A DNA stretch of 64,000 bases from Colwellia sp. 75C3 (GCF_002836255.1 NZ_PJAU01000060.1:303408-367407), one strand, 5' to 3'; positions 46,359 through 55,875 are shown, counted from the first letter of the stretch. The notes: generated by a model from the sequence alone, not told the origin. Numbers and translations: made by a program.

Positions 46359-47510
46359 TTAAATTTCAAGGAAGGCTCTAATTTCTTGCTCTTTTTCCAT
46401 TGCATCAGCAAAGCCTAACTTTATCAGTTCACCACAAAAATTCTTTTCAAATAACAAATAACTTACGATACTTGATTCAGAGTCATTGCCTATGCCAACA
46501 CTGCGTAAAAGTAAACGAATAGACAAAGGTAAGTCATAGTAATATTGTGCAGCTATGGCATTAAAATCATGACTAGGGTTAATTACAAAGCTCTCTATGT
46601 GTTGTAGTCCTTCATTTTCTTTTCTATTTTGAGCAGATATTAATTTAAGGGTTTCATTAATTCGCGCCATTCGCTCTAGATCACTGTGCATGGTATCAGC
46701 AAAAATGGAATCCAGTAGATGACCTGCAATAGTTGCTGAGCTTGGTGGGTGTGGATTGTTTTCTCTTACATGTATAGGCTCTTTTGGTTGATCTACACCA
46801 ATGACGAATATCTTCTTTGCCCCTAAATGAATCGCAGGACTTAAAGGGGATAACTGATGTACAGAGCCATCACCGAAGTGCTGGTTTTTAATTTTAACGG
46901 AAGGAAAAACCATGGGAATTGCCGCTGAAGCCATCAAGTGCTCAGTGTTTAACTGACACAATTCACCACGCCTTTTTATACGTGACCAAGGTCGATCATT
47001 ACTACCAGACTGATAGAAACTAATCGAATCGCCATTACTATAACTTGATGCTGTAATGGCTACTGCTGATAAGTAGCCACGTGCTATATTATTATCAATA
47101 CGGTTAAAGTCGAGTATCTGATTGAGTAGCGATCTAAGAGGTGCATTATTGAGTAAACTACGTGGGTTTTTATTCGCATAGTCAGCTTGAAAGCTGGCCA
47201 ACATGCCTTGGCTTATATGACTAAATACATTAATTGGATCACTATGATAGATACTCGATATATTGAAATTCTTCCAAGCCCATTCTAGTTTTTTAACCCC
47301 TAAATGAAAACATGATGCATAACATGCTAACGACGTGGTATTAATAGCTCCAGCAGAAGTACCTGAAAGAATTGGAAACGGAATACCATGATTTCGAGGG
47401 ATAAACTTTGCTATGGCTGACAAAACGCCAACTTGATAAGCTGCCCTAGCACCACCACCGGTAAGCACAAGCGCATTTTTACTATTAAGGTAATTTCGTT
47501 TTAGTGTCAT
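46359..47510 (-). CDS. Patatin-like phospholipase
   Basis: A 383-residue serine acyl hydrolase with a Ser-Asp dyad. The oxyanion loop is VLTGGGARAAYQVGVL (about 15-30), the nucleophile SGTSAGAINT (Ser about 51), and the catalytic Asp lies in FGDGSVHQLSPLSPAI (about 214). No signal peptide is visible, so it is probably cytoplasmic or secreted by another route. It stands alone, convergent with the Kef gene; an inverted-repeat element lies upstream. The substrate is probably a phospholipid or acylglycerol. Confidence 0.88.
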   Translation of the reverse strand: MTLKRNYLNSKNALVLTGGGARAAYQVGVLSAIAKFIPRNHGIPFPILSGTSAGAINTTSLACYASCFHLGVKKLEWAWKNFNISSIYHSDPINVFSHISQGMLASFQADYANKNPRSLLNNAPLRSLLNQILDFNRIDNNIARGYLSAVAITASSYSNGDSISFYQSGSNDRPWSRIKRRGELCQLNTEHLMASAAIPMVFPSVKIKNQHFGDGSVHQLSPLSPAIHLGAKKIFVIGVDQPKEPIHVRENNPHPPSSATIAGHLLDSIFADTMHSDLERMARINETLKLISAQNRKENEGLQHIESFVINPSHDFNAIAAQYYYDLPLSIRLLLRSVGIGNDSESSIVSYLLFEKNFCGELIKLGFADAMEKEQEIRAFLEI

Positions 47511-47632
47511 ATATAGTTATTATTATATTTATAATGGTTTGAACAATATCATTTTTTAATCAACTCAATGAGTTAAGTGTAAGTGCTTTTTATTTACTTC
47601 GCTAGGAATTACTAGGTTTATTATGGGAGATA

Positions 47633-47897
47633 TATACCCGTACCACTTGAAGATGTTCGTTTCAGGAAACTTAAGCGAATCATAATCGAGGCACAATTGT
47701 TGTTAATGGTTGTTCCCTTAAAAGCAAATGTAACGACGAGTATGTTTTGCTTAGCTTTACCCAAGGGCTGGTTTATAAACGCTTTATGCTACGTTATTGA
47801 TTTCGACAAGGGAACAACCATTCTCTTCAATCAATGCCTTGCCTAAAGACGTTTATAATTCCAGCTGAATCCTGCATCTTCAGGTGGAACGGGTATA
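47633..47897. repeat. 265-bp MITE-like element, diverged relative of copy 1
   Basis: The ends TATACCCGTACCACTTGAAG and CTTCAGGTGGAACGGGTATA are imperfect inverted repeats sharing the TATACCCGT / ACGGGTATA tips with the 2576 and 62586 copies. The interior differs and holds its own inverted pair, AATGGTTGTTCCCTT ... AAGGGAACAACCATT. It lies in the 516-bp spacer upstream of the patatin gene, next to the terminator of the DUF3718 gene. Confidence 0.78.
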
Positions 47898-47910
47898 CTG
47901 TATTTTAGAC

Positions 47911-47940
47911 AAAAAAAAAGCCAGCAGAAGCAGGCTTTTT
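47911..47940 (-). terminator. Terminator after the DUF3718 gene (minus strand)
   Basis: AAAAAGCC / GGCTTTTT stem with a 10-nt loop; on the minus strand the stem runs into nine Ts. It lies about 87 bp past the DUF3718 stop. Confidence 0.78.
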
Positions 47941-48026
47941 AAAATGACATAGAATTATTAAATAGTATTGCTTTTACTCATCCATTTTTATTTCTAAAAG
48001 GTATTAACGTCTACTCAAAAATAATC

Positions 48027-48386
48027 TTAACTGCTAACGCGAGCGTTGGCAGCGTCTATCAATGGTTGCGATCCAGTTTGAAGGAATACTAGATTAGCTG
48101 AAACAACTTTCTTTGGTAATTTTGAAATCATCAAAGAACCTGTTTTTACTGAGCCAGAAGTCGATGCAAACTCTAATAAGTTTTTCCCATTACACTGAAT
48201 ACCGTTGAAGATACGACGAATTTTTAATTTATTCGTTTTTAAAAATGAACGCATGCGTTTCTTGTCATCGGTTGCCACGTACTCACATATACTTGTCGCA
48301 ATGTCAGCAGCTTGTGCCTTTGGTGTCGTTACAGCAGACGTTAATGTTAAAACAGTGATGGTTGAAGCTATTAATAATTTTTTCAT
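48027..48386 (-). CDS. Small secreted DUF3718-family protein under riboswitch control
   Basis: A 119-residue protein with a clear signal peptide (MKKLLIASTITVLTLTSAV, cleavage after AQA), so it is exported. The mature part has DIATSICEYVATDDKKRMRSF in two overlapping stretches and IFNGIQCNGKNLLEFA, with two cysteines that may pair. This matches what I recall of the DUF3718 family in marine gammaproteobacteria; function unknown. The frame is open to a GTG at 48428, but that part is the riboswitch terminator arm, and ATG 48386 has AAGG at the right distance. A c-di-GMP-I riboswitch precedes it. Confidence 0.85.
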   Translation of the reverse strand: MKKLLIASTITVLTLTSAVTTPKAQAADIATSICEYVATDDKKRMRSFLKTNKLKIRRIFNGIQCNGKNLLEFASTSGSVKTGSLMISKLPKKVVSANLVFLQTGSQPLIDAANARVSS

Positions 48387-48412
48387 TTTATAAACCTTAA
48401 TAATTGAGTTAA

Positions 48413-48428
48413 TAAAAGAAAAAACCAC
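48413..48428 (-). terminator. Riboswitch expression platform: terminator arm
   Basis: On the minus strand GTGGTTTTTTCTTTTA begins with the complement of AAAACCAC (48502-48509), which is part of the aptamer core. If the aptamer is unfolded, the two arms can pair and the T-run ends transcription; ligand binding would hold the aptamer arm. This predicts a transcriptional ON switch. Confidence 0.6.
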
Positions 48429-48444
48429 GGGATGTACCTGTTAA

Positions 48445-48546
48445 CTAGGTTACTCCGCTGTCATAGATTAAGTTAAATAAATTAGCTAAATCCTTAGACC
48501 GGTGGTTTTGCGTCACACGTTTTCGCGTGTTTTGCCTTTTCTTTGT
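48445..48546 (-). promoter_or_regulatory. c-di-GMP-I (GEMM-I) riboswitch aptamer
   Basis: Minus-strand landmarks in order are GGCAAA (48536-48531), an ACACG / CGTGT stem with a GAAA tetraloop, GACGCAAAACCACCGGTCTAA (48514-48494), a short GATT / AATC stem, CTATGACAGCGG, and GTAACC near 48450. These match the GEMM-I consensus (GGCAAA, GACGCAAA, CCGG.CUAA, AGCGG.GU.ACC). UCUAAG with UAUGA resembles the 11-nt GAAA-tetraloop receptor. It lies 58 nt upstream of the DUF3718 start codon. Confidence 0.9.
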
Positions 48547-48554
48547 CAATAGTA

Positions 48555-48583
48555 AGTATCACGTAATTGTTACCAAAGTGCAA
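48555..48583 (-). promoter_or_regulatory. Promoter for the riboswitch-DUF3718 transcript
   Basis: On the minus strand TTGCAC, a 17-bp spacer and GATACT. The predicted start, about 48548, falls at the first base or two of the aptamer, which supports both calls. Confidence 0.55.
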
Positions 48584-48666
48584 GTTTAATGGCGGGGTAG
48601 TGCCTAATAATGAAGGTAAAAGAGGCGTCTTTATGAGATTTATTCTTTATTTTACGGGGGTGGAAT

Positions 48667-48696
48667 AAAAGTAATAGTTTGATTACTATTACTTTT
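48667..48696. terminator. Terminator after scoB
   Basis: AAAAGTAATAG / CTATTACTTTT, an 11-bp stem with an 8-nt loop, about 90 bp past the scoB stop; A/T-rich on both sides. It separates the liu-sco operon from the riboswitch gene. I see nothing else in 48584-48666. Confidence 0.7.
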
Positions 48697-48785
48697 ATAA
48701 CGATTTACTCAGTAAATAGTGACTAACTTTATCACTATTAGCAAGATAAGGTAGATGAATTACTTGGTTACAAAATTGTACAGAA

Positions 48786-49442
48786 CTACAATTTCATTTC
48801 TGGTACATCACCAGTTACAACCAGTTCACCTTCAGTTAACTTAATTATTTCTTCTACTGAGACGCCAGGTGCGCGTTCGAGCAAATGAAACTTGCCTTCT
48901 TTAATTTCAATAAAAGCTAAGTCAGTTAGCACTTTTTTGATGCAACCTTTACCCGTTAATGGCAAAGAACAGTTACTTAGTAACTTTGATACGCCATGTT
49001 TAGAGGCATGTGTCATGGTGACAATAATGTTATCAGCACCGGCGACTAAATCCATTGCGCCGCCCATGCCCTTGATTAATTTACCAGGAATCATATATGA
49101 AGCAATGTTGCCATTAACGTCTACTTCAAAAGCGCCTAGTACCGTTAAATCTACATGACCGCCACGTATCATGGCAAAAGACTCTGCAGAGTCAAAAATA
49201 GAAGCACCATTTGCCATGGTAACGGTTTGCTTGCCGGCATTGATTAGGTCGGCGTCAATTTCATCCTCTGTTGGAAACTGGCCCATACCAAGTAAACCAT
49301 TTTCTGATTGCAACATCACTTCTATGTCTTTCGGGACGTAGTTTGCAACGAGGGTAGGAATACCTATGCCTAGATTTACGTAATAACCATCTTTAAGCTC
49401 TTGGGCAACACGTTGGGCGATTTGTTCTCTCGATAAAGCCAT
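48786..49442 (-). CDS. scoB: Succinyl-CoA:3-oxoacid CoA-transferase subunit B
   Basis: Beta subunit of the enzyme that moves CoA from succinyl-CoA to acetoacetate. It has 218 residues from ATG 49442, which has GGAGA upstream; the frame is open further, but those 31 residues overlap scoA and do not fit the family. The catalytic Glu lies in LQSENGLLGMG (about residue 46). It starts 1 bp after the scoA stop, so the two are coupled. It ends the liu operon, activating the acetoacetate that HMG-CoA lyase releases. Confidence 0.93.
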   Translation of the reverse strand: MALSREQIAQRVAQELKDGYYVNLGIGIPTLVANYVPKDIEVMLQSENGLLGMGQFPTEDEIDADLINAGKQTVTMANGASIFDSAESFAMIRGGHVDLTVLGAFEVDVNGNIASYMIPGKLIKGMGGAMDLVAGADNIIVTMTHASKHGVSKLLSNCSLPLTGKGCIKKVLTDLAFIEIKEGKFHLLERAPGVSVEEIIKLTEGELVVTGDVPEMKL

Positions 49443-49443
49443 A

Positions 49444-50169
49444 TTATTCTCCCTTTGCTTCTTGTTGATCTGTTGGGCGGGTCGTGCGTTGTTCAATGCG
49501 CTTCTCGAAAGTCCCCTGAATAACGCGGTTAACATAAATGCCTGGCGTATGAATGTGATCGGGGTCTAACTCACCCACTTCAACTATTTCTTCAACTTCA
49601 ACAACGGTAATTTTACCTGCCGTCGCTGCTAAAGGATTGAAATTACGCGCTGTTTTTCTAAAGACTAAATTGCCATATCTATCGGCCTTCCAAGCTTTGA
49701 CTATGGCAAAATCACCAATAATAGCTTCTTCTAAAATATAATCTCGACCATTGAATGTTCGTTCTTCCTTACCTTCAGCTACTGGTGTACCAACTCCTGT
49801 TGCAGTAAAGAACGCTGGAATACCAGCACCGCCAGCACGCATTTTTTCTGCCAGTGTTCCTTGTGGTGTTAGTTCAACCTCTAACTCACCAGCCATCATT
49901 TGACGTTCAAATTCAGCATTTTCGCCGACATAAGACGCGACTATTTTTTTAATTTGACGGTTAGGTAATAATACGCCTAAACCAAAGTCATCAACGCCAC
50001 AGTTATTCGAAACTAGTGTTAAACCATTGGTGCCTTTACGCTTTATCTCGCTAATTAAGTTTTCTGGAATACCGCATAAGCCAAAGCCACCAGCAATTAT
50101 TGTCATGTCATCGGTAAGTCCAGCCATGGCTTCTTCATAGCTTGATACTACTTTGTCAAATCCTGCCAT
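49444..50169 (-). CDS. scoA: Succinyl-CoA:3-oxoacid CoA-transferase subunit A
   Basis: Alpha subunit of the CoA-transferase, 241 residues. GGFGLCGIPENLI near residue 30 is the CoA-binding glycine-rich motif; later come NNCGVDDFGLG and the C-terminal EVVEVGELDPDHIHTPGIYV region. ATG 50169 is six bases from AGGAG; the ATG two codons earlier overlaps that site and is unlikely. It lies 47 bp after liuE. Confidence 0.94.
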   Translation of the reverse strand: MAGFDKVVSSYEEAMAGLTDDMTIIAGGFGLCGIPENLISEIKRKGTNGLTLVSNNCGVDDFGLGVLLPNRQIKKIVASYVGENAEFERQMMAGELEVELTPQGTLAEKMRAGGAGIPAFFTATGVGTPVAEGKEERTFNGRDYILEEAIIGDFAIVKAWKADRYGNLVFRKTARNFNPLAATAGKITVVEVEEIVEVGELDPDHIHTPGIYVNRVIQGTFEKRIEQRTTRPTDQQEAKGE

Positions 50170-50216
50170 TTTCATCTCCTACGTTTATATCTATATGTAA
50201 AGTTGTCGATTATTTA

Positions 50217-51173
50217 TCATTGCTGTTGTGCAAGGTAAGCGGTTGATACTTTAGAGATTGGCGGTTTGCCTAACTTCTTGCTAATAAACCAACCGGCTTG
50301 TAGTAATTTATCGAAATCTATATTTGTTGTAATACCTAAACCATTAAGCAGGAAAACAACATCTTCTGTGGCTACGTTGCCTGATGCGCCCTTAGCATAA
50401 GGACAGCCGCCTAAGCCTGCAATAGCACTATCGATAACTGAAATGCCAAATTGTAGCGCGGCGTAAATGTTGGTTAACGCCTGCCCGTAGGTATCATGAA
50501 AGTGAACAGCTAGTTGAGCGCTTGGTACACGGGCGCTGACAGCCTGTAACATCTTAGTTACGCTAGCAGCTGTACCAACACCAATGGTGTCGCCAAGGGA
50601 TATTTCATAACAACCCATAGCGAGTAATTTTTCAGCAACCAGTGCTACTTGCTCGGGATCAATATCACCTTCATAGGGACAGCCGACAACACAAGAAACA
50701 TAACCACGAACTTTAATGTTACGTTTTTTAGCATCCGCTATAATCGGAGAAAATCGCTCTATGCTTTCTTCAATAGAGCAATTGATGTTCTTTTGGCTGA
50801 AACTTTCAGAAGCTGAAGCAAAGATAGCAACTTCATCGGCATTAACCGCAACAGCGGCTTCATAACCTTTCATATTTGGGGTTAGCGCGGCGTAAGTGAC
50901 ATTGTTATTGCGCTTTATTGTTTCAAATACTTCTGTCGAAGTTGCCATCTGTGGCACCCATTTAGGTGAAACAAAACTGCCGCTCTCAATATAACTCACA
51001 CCAGCATCAGCTAATTGTTCAATTAACGCTACTTTATCTGCAGCACTGATAGCCTTTCCATTAATGAGAGCTTCATTTTGTAAACCGTCTCTTGGACCCA
51101 CTTCAACAATTTTCACTTTACTTGGGAGGTTTTGTGATAATTGCTCAGCTAAAGGTATATGTTGATTAGCCAT
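50217..51173 (-). CDS. liuE: Hydroxymethylglutaryl-CoA lyase
   Basis: Last step of leucine breakdown: HMG-CoA to acetyl-CoA and acetoacetate. It has 318 residues in a TIM barrel. Signatures are EVGPRDGLQNE (about 25-35), VVGCPYEGDIDP, LGDTIGVGTA, HFHDTYGQALTN with the metal histidines, and the catalytic-cysteine loop GLGGCPYAKGASGNVATED (about 267-285). Its start overlaps the liuD stop by one base. Confidence 0.97.
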   Translation of the reverse strand: MANQHIPLAEQLSQNLPSKVKIVEVGPRDGLQNEALINGKAISAADKVALIEQLADAGVSYIESGSFVSPKWVPQMATSTEVFETIKRNNNVTYAALTPNMKGYEAAVAVNADEVAIFASASESFSQKNINCSIEESIERFSPIIADAKKRNIKVRGYVSCVVGCPYEGDIDPEQVALVAEKLLAMGCYEISLGDTIGVGTAASVTKMLQAVSARVPSAQLAVHFHDTYGQALTNIYAALQFGISVIDSAIAGLGGCPYAKGASGNVATEDVVFLLNGLGITTNIDFDKLLQAGWFISKKLGKPPISKVSTAYLAQQQ

Positions 51174-53236
51174 TATTTATCCTCAGTACTTTCTTTTAGA
51201 GAGTGTGCTGAAAAAGCTAATAACTCAGCGCCACCATCAACCATATCGCCAGCACTGAAGAATACTTCATTCACTTCACCATCACTTGGCGCTTTAATGG
51301 TATGTTCCATTTTCATTGCTTCCATAATGACTAATGGCTGATCTTTTTTAACTTGCTCACCTGACGTTACCAGTACACTAACAACGGTACCATTCATTGG
51401 AGCAGTTAAACCGCCATGGTTATCATCATCATTATTTTGTCCATGATCAGGGTGTACTTGACTAAAGTTAAATACGCCGTGCTCTTGATAAAGGCTTATG
51501 CTGTTATCGCTATGTGCAACAATGCTTTGGCTACGATGGCCATCAATAGTAACGGTAATCTTTTCACCTGCTATTTCACCCTGGCAATCAACAGTGTGTG
51601 TTTTTCCACATTGACTGGTAATGGTGATTATATAATAGCTAGCGCTAGCTTGGCGTTTTTGCTCAATGTTAATGGCGTATTCAATGTCATTATAAGCCAA
51701 GGTTAGCGCGTGATTATGTGCTTCATTTAATCGCCAAGCGTTAGTCATATGCCAAGGTGAGTGCGGGTCATTACTCAGTGCCGCTAACTCTTTGGTTTTC
51801 TTTTCTAACGAAAGCACTAGATATAATGCAGCAATAGGTAATTGCTTAGTTAATAACTCTTCATTTTGCTTTTCATCAGTTTGATGAAATATAGCATCGT
51901 GATTCTTTTCAATGAAACCGGTATCTATATCTGCATTGATAAAAGCATCGGTAGTCGCTAAGTTGTATAAAAACTCGATATTGGTAGTAACACCATCTAT
52001 GCGATATTCACGTAGGGCTTTAGCTAATCGCTGTAGGGCTTTTTCTCTGCTTTCATCCCAAACAATAAGTTTTGCGATCATTGGATCATAAAAAACACTG
52101 ACTTCATCACCTTGACGAACGCCGGTATCGATACGCACATGCTTACTTTCTAATGGCGTTTTTAATAAATTTAATTGCCCAGTAGAAGGTAAAAAATCAT
52201 TACTTGGGTCTTCAGCATATATTCTTGCTTCAAACGCATGGCCATTGATTGTTAATTCTTGCTGTGATTTAGGCAGTTTTTCACCTGCGGCAACACGTAA
52301 TTGCCACTCGACCAGATCTTGTCCTGAAATCATTTCGGTTACAGGGTGCTCTACTTGCAAGCGGGTGTTCATTTCCATGAAGTAAAATGATCCGTCAACA
52401 TCAAGTAAAAACTCAACCGTGCCAGCACCTTGATAGCCAATGGCTTGTGCCGATTTTATTGCAGACTCACCCATTTTACTGCGCAGAAATTCACTCATGC
52501 TAAAGGCAGGAGCTTCTTCAATCACTTTTTGATGGCGGCGTTGTACTGAGCAATCACGTTCAAATAAATACACAGCATTTTGATGATTGTCACAAAATAC
52601 CTGAATTTCAACGTGACGAGGCTGTGTTAAATACTTTTCAACCAACATAGTGTCATCACCAAATGATGACATCGCTTCACGTTTCGCTGCAGCTAAGCCT
52701 TCATCGAATTCAGCTTCGCTCCAAACTTGGCGCATACCTTTACCACCGCCACCAGCTGTCGCTTTTAATAGTACCGGATAGCCCATGTCGTCAGAGGCTT
52801 TCTTGATGATATCACGAGACTGATCATCACCATGATAACCAGGAACTAAGGGTACATTGGCTTTTTCCATAATGTTTTTGGCAGCGGACTTTGAGCCCAT
52901 CGCTTCAATGGCTTCAACAGGAGGGCCAATAAAGGTAATACCTTCTTGTTGACAAGCACGGCAAAAAGCAGCATTTTCTGATAAAAAACCATAACCAGGA
53001 TGAATAGCTTGTGCGCCAGTTTTCTTGGCAGCAGCAATTACTTTCTCCCCAACTAGATAACTTTCACGAGAAGGTGAAGCACCAAGATAAATAGCTTCGT
53101 CAGCCATATGAACATGCAAGGCATCTTTATCAGCGTCAGAATAGACAGCAACCGTTAAGATGCCCATTTTTTTGGCTGTTTTTATTATGCGGCAAGCAAT
53201 TTCACCACGGTTAGCAATTAATATTTTACTAAACAT
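51173..53236 (-). CDS. liuD: Methylcrotonyl-CoA carboxylase, biotin-containing alpha subunit
   Basis: Carboxylates 3-methylcrotonyl-CoA together with the beta subunit. It has 687 residues: biotin carboxylase domain (ILIANRGEIACRII; GGGGKGMR ATP loop; MEMNTRLQVEHPVTE), a middle domain, and a C-terminal biotinyl domain with the biotin lysine in EAMKMEHTIKAP (about 640). It is part of the liu operon, 4 bp after liuC. The pairing with liuB and liuC argues for methylcrotonyl- over acetyl- or propionyl-CoA. Confidence 0.96.
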   Translation of the reverse strand: MFSKILIANRGEIACRIIKTAKKMGILTVAVYSDADKDALHVHMADEAIYLGASPSRESYLVGEKVIAAAKKTGAQAIHPGYGFLSENAAFCRACQQEGITFIGPPVEAIEAMGSKSAAKNIMEKANVPLVPGYHGDDQSRDIIKKASDDMGYPVLLKATAGGGGKGMRQVWSEAEFDEGLAAAKREAMSSFGDDTMLVEKYLTQPRHVEIQVFCDNHQNAVYLFERDCSVQRRHQKVIEEAPAFSMSEFLRSKMGESAIKSAQAIGYQGAGTVEFLLDVDGSFYFMEMNTRLQVEHPVTEMISGQDLVEWQLRVAAGEKLPKSQQELTINGHAFEARIYAEDPSNDFLPSTGQLNLLKTPLESKHVRIDTGVRQGDEVSVFYDPMIAKLIVWDESREKALQRLAKALREYRIDGVTTNIEFLYNLATTDAFINADIDTGFIEKNHDAIFHQTDEKQNEELLTKQLPIAALYLVLSLEKKTKELAALSNDPHSPWHMTNAWRLNEAHNHALTLAYNDIEYAINIEQKRQASASYYIITITSQCGKTHTVDCQGEIAGEKITVTIDGHRSQSIVAHSDNSISLYQEHGVFNFSQVHPDHGQNNDDDNHGGLTAPMNGTVVSVLVTSGEQVKKDQPLVIMEAMKMEHTIKAPSDGEVNEVFFSAGDMVDGGAELLAFSAHSLKESTEDK

Positions 53237-53240
53237 TTAT

Positions 53241-54095
53241 TTATCCTTCGCTCTTGGCTTTTATTGGCAATGTATTGGCATTTATTTGCCAACTTGGGCT
53301 ACGTTTCTCAAAAAAAGCGCTGAGGCCTTCTTGACCTTCATTCGATACTCGAATACTGGCAATACGTGCACTGGTATCGTTAAGTAGTTGTTCATTGATG
53401 TCTTGATAAGCCACATCAAAAGCAAGTTGTTTAGCTTGCCTCATTGCTTCCGGGCTATTACTAAGCAGGGTGGTAATCATCTTATCTACCGCTGCCGTTA
53501 ATTCATCAGCCTCGACAACTTCATCAACTAAACCTAGTTGCATAGCTTTATCGCTAAAGAAACGTTCAGCCGTTTGAAAATAACGTCTTGAAGCTTTTAA
53601 GCCGATGGCATTAACGACATAAGGGCTAATCGTTGCAGGAATAAGTCCTAATTTAACTTCGCTCAAGCAAAAGCTAGCTTTATTGCTGGCGATAACTATA
53701 TCGCAGCAGCTAGCTAAGCCAACAGCACCGCCAAAAGCAGCACCTTGAATTTTAGCAATGGTTGCTTGTGGCAGAAAATTTAAGGCTTTGAGCATTTGTG
53801 CCAAGGCATTAGCGTCTTTGAGGTTATCTTCATAAGAATAACCCGCCATACGTTTCATCCAGCCTAAATCTGCACCGGCGCTAAAACTTTTTCCATTAGC
53901 TGCTAATACCATGACTTTAATATCGTGACGCTTGGCAATATCATTGAAAATATCAGTTAAGGTTTTGATGATAACGTCATCGAAAGCGTTATGTTTATCA
54001 GCATTATCAAAAGTAACGGTAGCTACGCCATTATCGCTTATTGTATAAAGCACTTTTTCTGAAGGTGAAATTGAAGTTGATGTATCAATCGACAT
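53241..54095 (-). CDS. liuC: Methylglutaconyl-CoA hydratase
   Basis: Crotonase-family enzyme hydrating 3-methylglutaconyl-CoA to HMG-CoA. It has 284 residues. The oxyanion-hole motifs are FSAGADLGWMKRMAGYS (about 70-86) and IQGAAFGGAVGLASCCDI (about 115-132); LSEVKLGLIPATISPYV follows. GWMKRMA is typical of methylglutaconyl-CoA hydratases. The first residues (MSIDTSTSISPSEK) are unconserved, and the start could be later. Confidence 0.92.
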   Translation of the reverse strand: MSIDTSTSISPSEKVLYTISDNGVATVTFDNADKHNAFDDVIIKTLTDIFNDIAKRHDIKVMVLAANGKSFSAGADLGWMKRMAGYSYEDNLKDANALAQMLKALNFLPQATIAKIQGAAFGGAVGLASCCDIVIASNKASFCLSEVKLGLIPATISPYVVNAIGLKASRRYFQTAERFFSDKAMQLGLVDEVVEADELTAAVDKMITTLLSNSPEAMRQAKQLAFDVAYQDINEQLLNDTSARIASIRVSNEGQEGLSAFFEKRSPSWQINANTLPIKAKSEG

Positions 54096-54197
54096 ACTTT
54101 TTCCTTTACGTTTAGCATTTTTAGTAACTAGGGATAAATAGTACCAGGACTTTTTATCTCTATGATCAACCTGAGCTGTTAACTAAGACAGGGCACG

Positions 54198-55805
54198 TTA
54201 CATTCTAAAAATACCAAATTTAGTGTCTTCAATGGTTTTATTTAATGACGCAGATATCGCTAGGCCTAAAACTTGGCGAGTGTCAGCGGGATCTATAATA
54301 CCGTCATCCCATAAACGCGCAGAGGCATAATAAGGGTGACCTTGGTGTTCATAATCTTCAATAATAGGTTTTTTGAATGCTTGCTCTTCTTCATCACTCC
54401 AGCTTTCACCTAACTTCTCTTTTTTATCACGGGTAACTTGCGCCATAACGCCAGCTGCTTGCTCTCCACCCATGACTGATATTCTGGCATTTGGCCACAT
54501 AAATAAGAAACGCGGATCATAAGCTCGGCCACACATGCCATAATTACCGGCGCCAAAGCTGCCGCCAATTAATATTGTAAATTTAGGGACTTGTGCGGTG
54601 GCAACGGCGGTTACCATTTTAGCGCCATGCTTAGCGATACCACCTGACTCATATTGTTTACCCACCATAAAGCCAGTAATGTTTTGCAAAAACACCAGCG
54701 GTATCTTACGTTGTGCGCAGAGCTGAATGAAATGAGCCCCTTTTTCCGCTGACTCACCAAATAACACCCCATTATTAGCGACGATACCAACAGGATAGCC
54801 AAATATTTTCGCAAAGCCGCAAACTAAGGTATTACCATAAAGAGCTTTAAATTCATCAAAATTACTACCATCAACTATGCGGGCAATAACTTCACGAATG
54901 TCGTAAGGTTGACGGGTATCTTTAGGAATAATGCCGTAAATGTCTTCACTCGGGTATTCTGGCTCAACAACTTGCTGGAAATCTATCGTTACCGGTTTTA
55001 CTCGGTTTAAATTCTTCACCGCAGAACGTGCGATCTCAAGCGCATGATGATCATTTTGTGCATAATGGTCGGTAACACCTGAAGTACGACAATGTACATC
55101 GGCGCCACCTAAGTCTTCAGCGCTAACTACTTCACCTGTTGCAGCTTTTACTAGGGGAGGACCAGCTAAAAATATAGTGCCTTGCTCTTTAACAATGATT
55201 GACTCATCAGCCATTGCGGGAACGTAAGCACCACCAGCAGTACAAGAGCCCATCACTACGGCTATTTGAGGAATGTTATTAGCAGACATATTAGCTTGGT
55301 TGAAGAAAATACGACCAAAATGCTCTTTATCAGGGAAAACATCATCTTGGTTAGGTAAATTAGCGCCACCTGAATCAACAAGGTAGATACAAGGTAAGTT
55401 ATTTTCTTGTGCTATTGCCTGAGCCCTAAGGTGTTTTTTTACTGTTAGTGGATAGTAAGTACCACCTTTTACCGTTGCATCATTAGTAACAATGACACAC
55501 TCTTGCCCTGAAACTCGACCAATACCAGTAATAATGCCAGCGCAAGGTACGTGATCATCATAGACTTTATAAGCTGCTAACTGTGAAAATTCGAGAAAAG
55601 CTGAGCCAGTATCTAGTAGGGCATTAACTCTGTCACGTGGTAATAATTTACCGCGGTCTAAATGACGTTGACGACTTCGCTCGCCACCACCCAATTTCAC
55701 TTCACAAAGCTTGTCACGCAAGTCATCAATTTGAACTTGCATATGGGCAGCATTATCCAAAAAGTCTTGGCTGCGTACATTTATTTTTGATATTAGTTTT
55801 GCCAC
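54198..55805 (-). CDS. liuB: Methylcrotonyl-CoA carboxylase, carboxyltransferase beta subunit
   Basis: Carboxyltransferase partner of liuD. It has 535 residues with paired crotonase-like domains. LVDSGGANLPNQDDVFPD (about 142-159), GSCTAGGAYVPAMADE, and GGSFGAGNYGMCGRAYDPRF with FMWPNARISVMGGEQAAGV are standard. It starts at GTG 55805. An unusual 314-bp spacer with large inverted repeats separates it from liuA. Confidence 0.96.
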   Translation of the reverse strand: MAKLISKINVRSQDFLDNAAHMQVQIDDLRDKLCEVKLGGGERSRQRHLDRGKLLPRDRVNALLDTGSAFLEFSQLAAYKVYDDHVPCAGIITGIGRVSGQECVIVTNDATVKGGTYYPLTVKKHLRAQAIAQENNLPCIYLVDSGGANLPNQDDVFPDKEHFGRIFFNQANMSANNIPQIAVVMGSCTAGGAYVPAMADESIIVKEQGTIFLAGPPLVKAATGEVVSAEDLGGADVHCRTSGVTDHYAQNDHHALEIARSAVKNLNRVKPVTIDFQQVVEPEYPSEDIYGIIPKDTRQPYDIREVIARIVDGSNFDEFKALYGNTLVCGFAKIFGYPVGIVANNGVLFGESAEKGAHFIQLCAQRKIPLVFLQNITGFMVGKQYESGGIAKHGAKMVTAVATAQVPKFTILIGGSFGAGNYGMCGRAYDPRFLFMWPNARISVMGGEQAAGVMAQVTRDKKEKLGESWSDEEEQAFKKPIIEDYEHQGHPYYASARLWDDGIIDPADTRQVLGLAISASLNKTIEDTKFGIFRM

Positions 55806-55875
55806 GGTAGTGCCTTTTATTTGTTAGTCATCGTTTATTTTATTGCGAGTTTATTCAATTACGGCGTTGAAAAAT

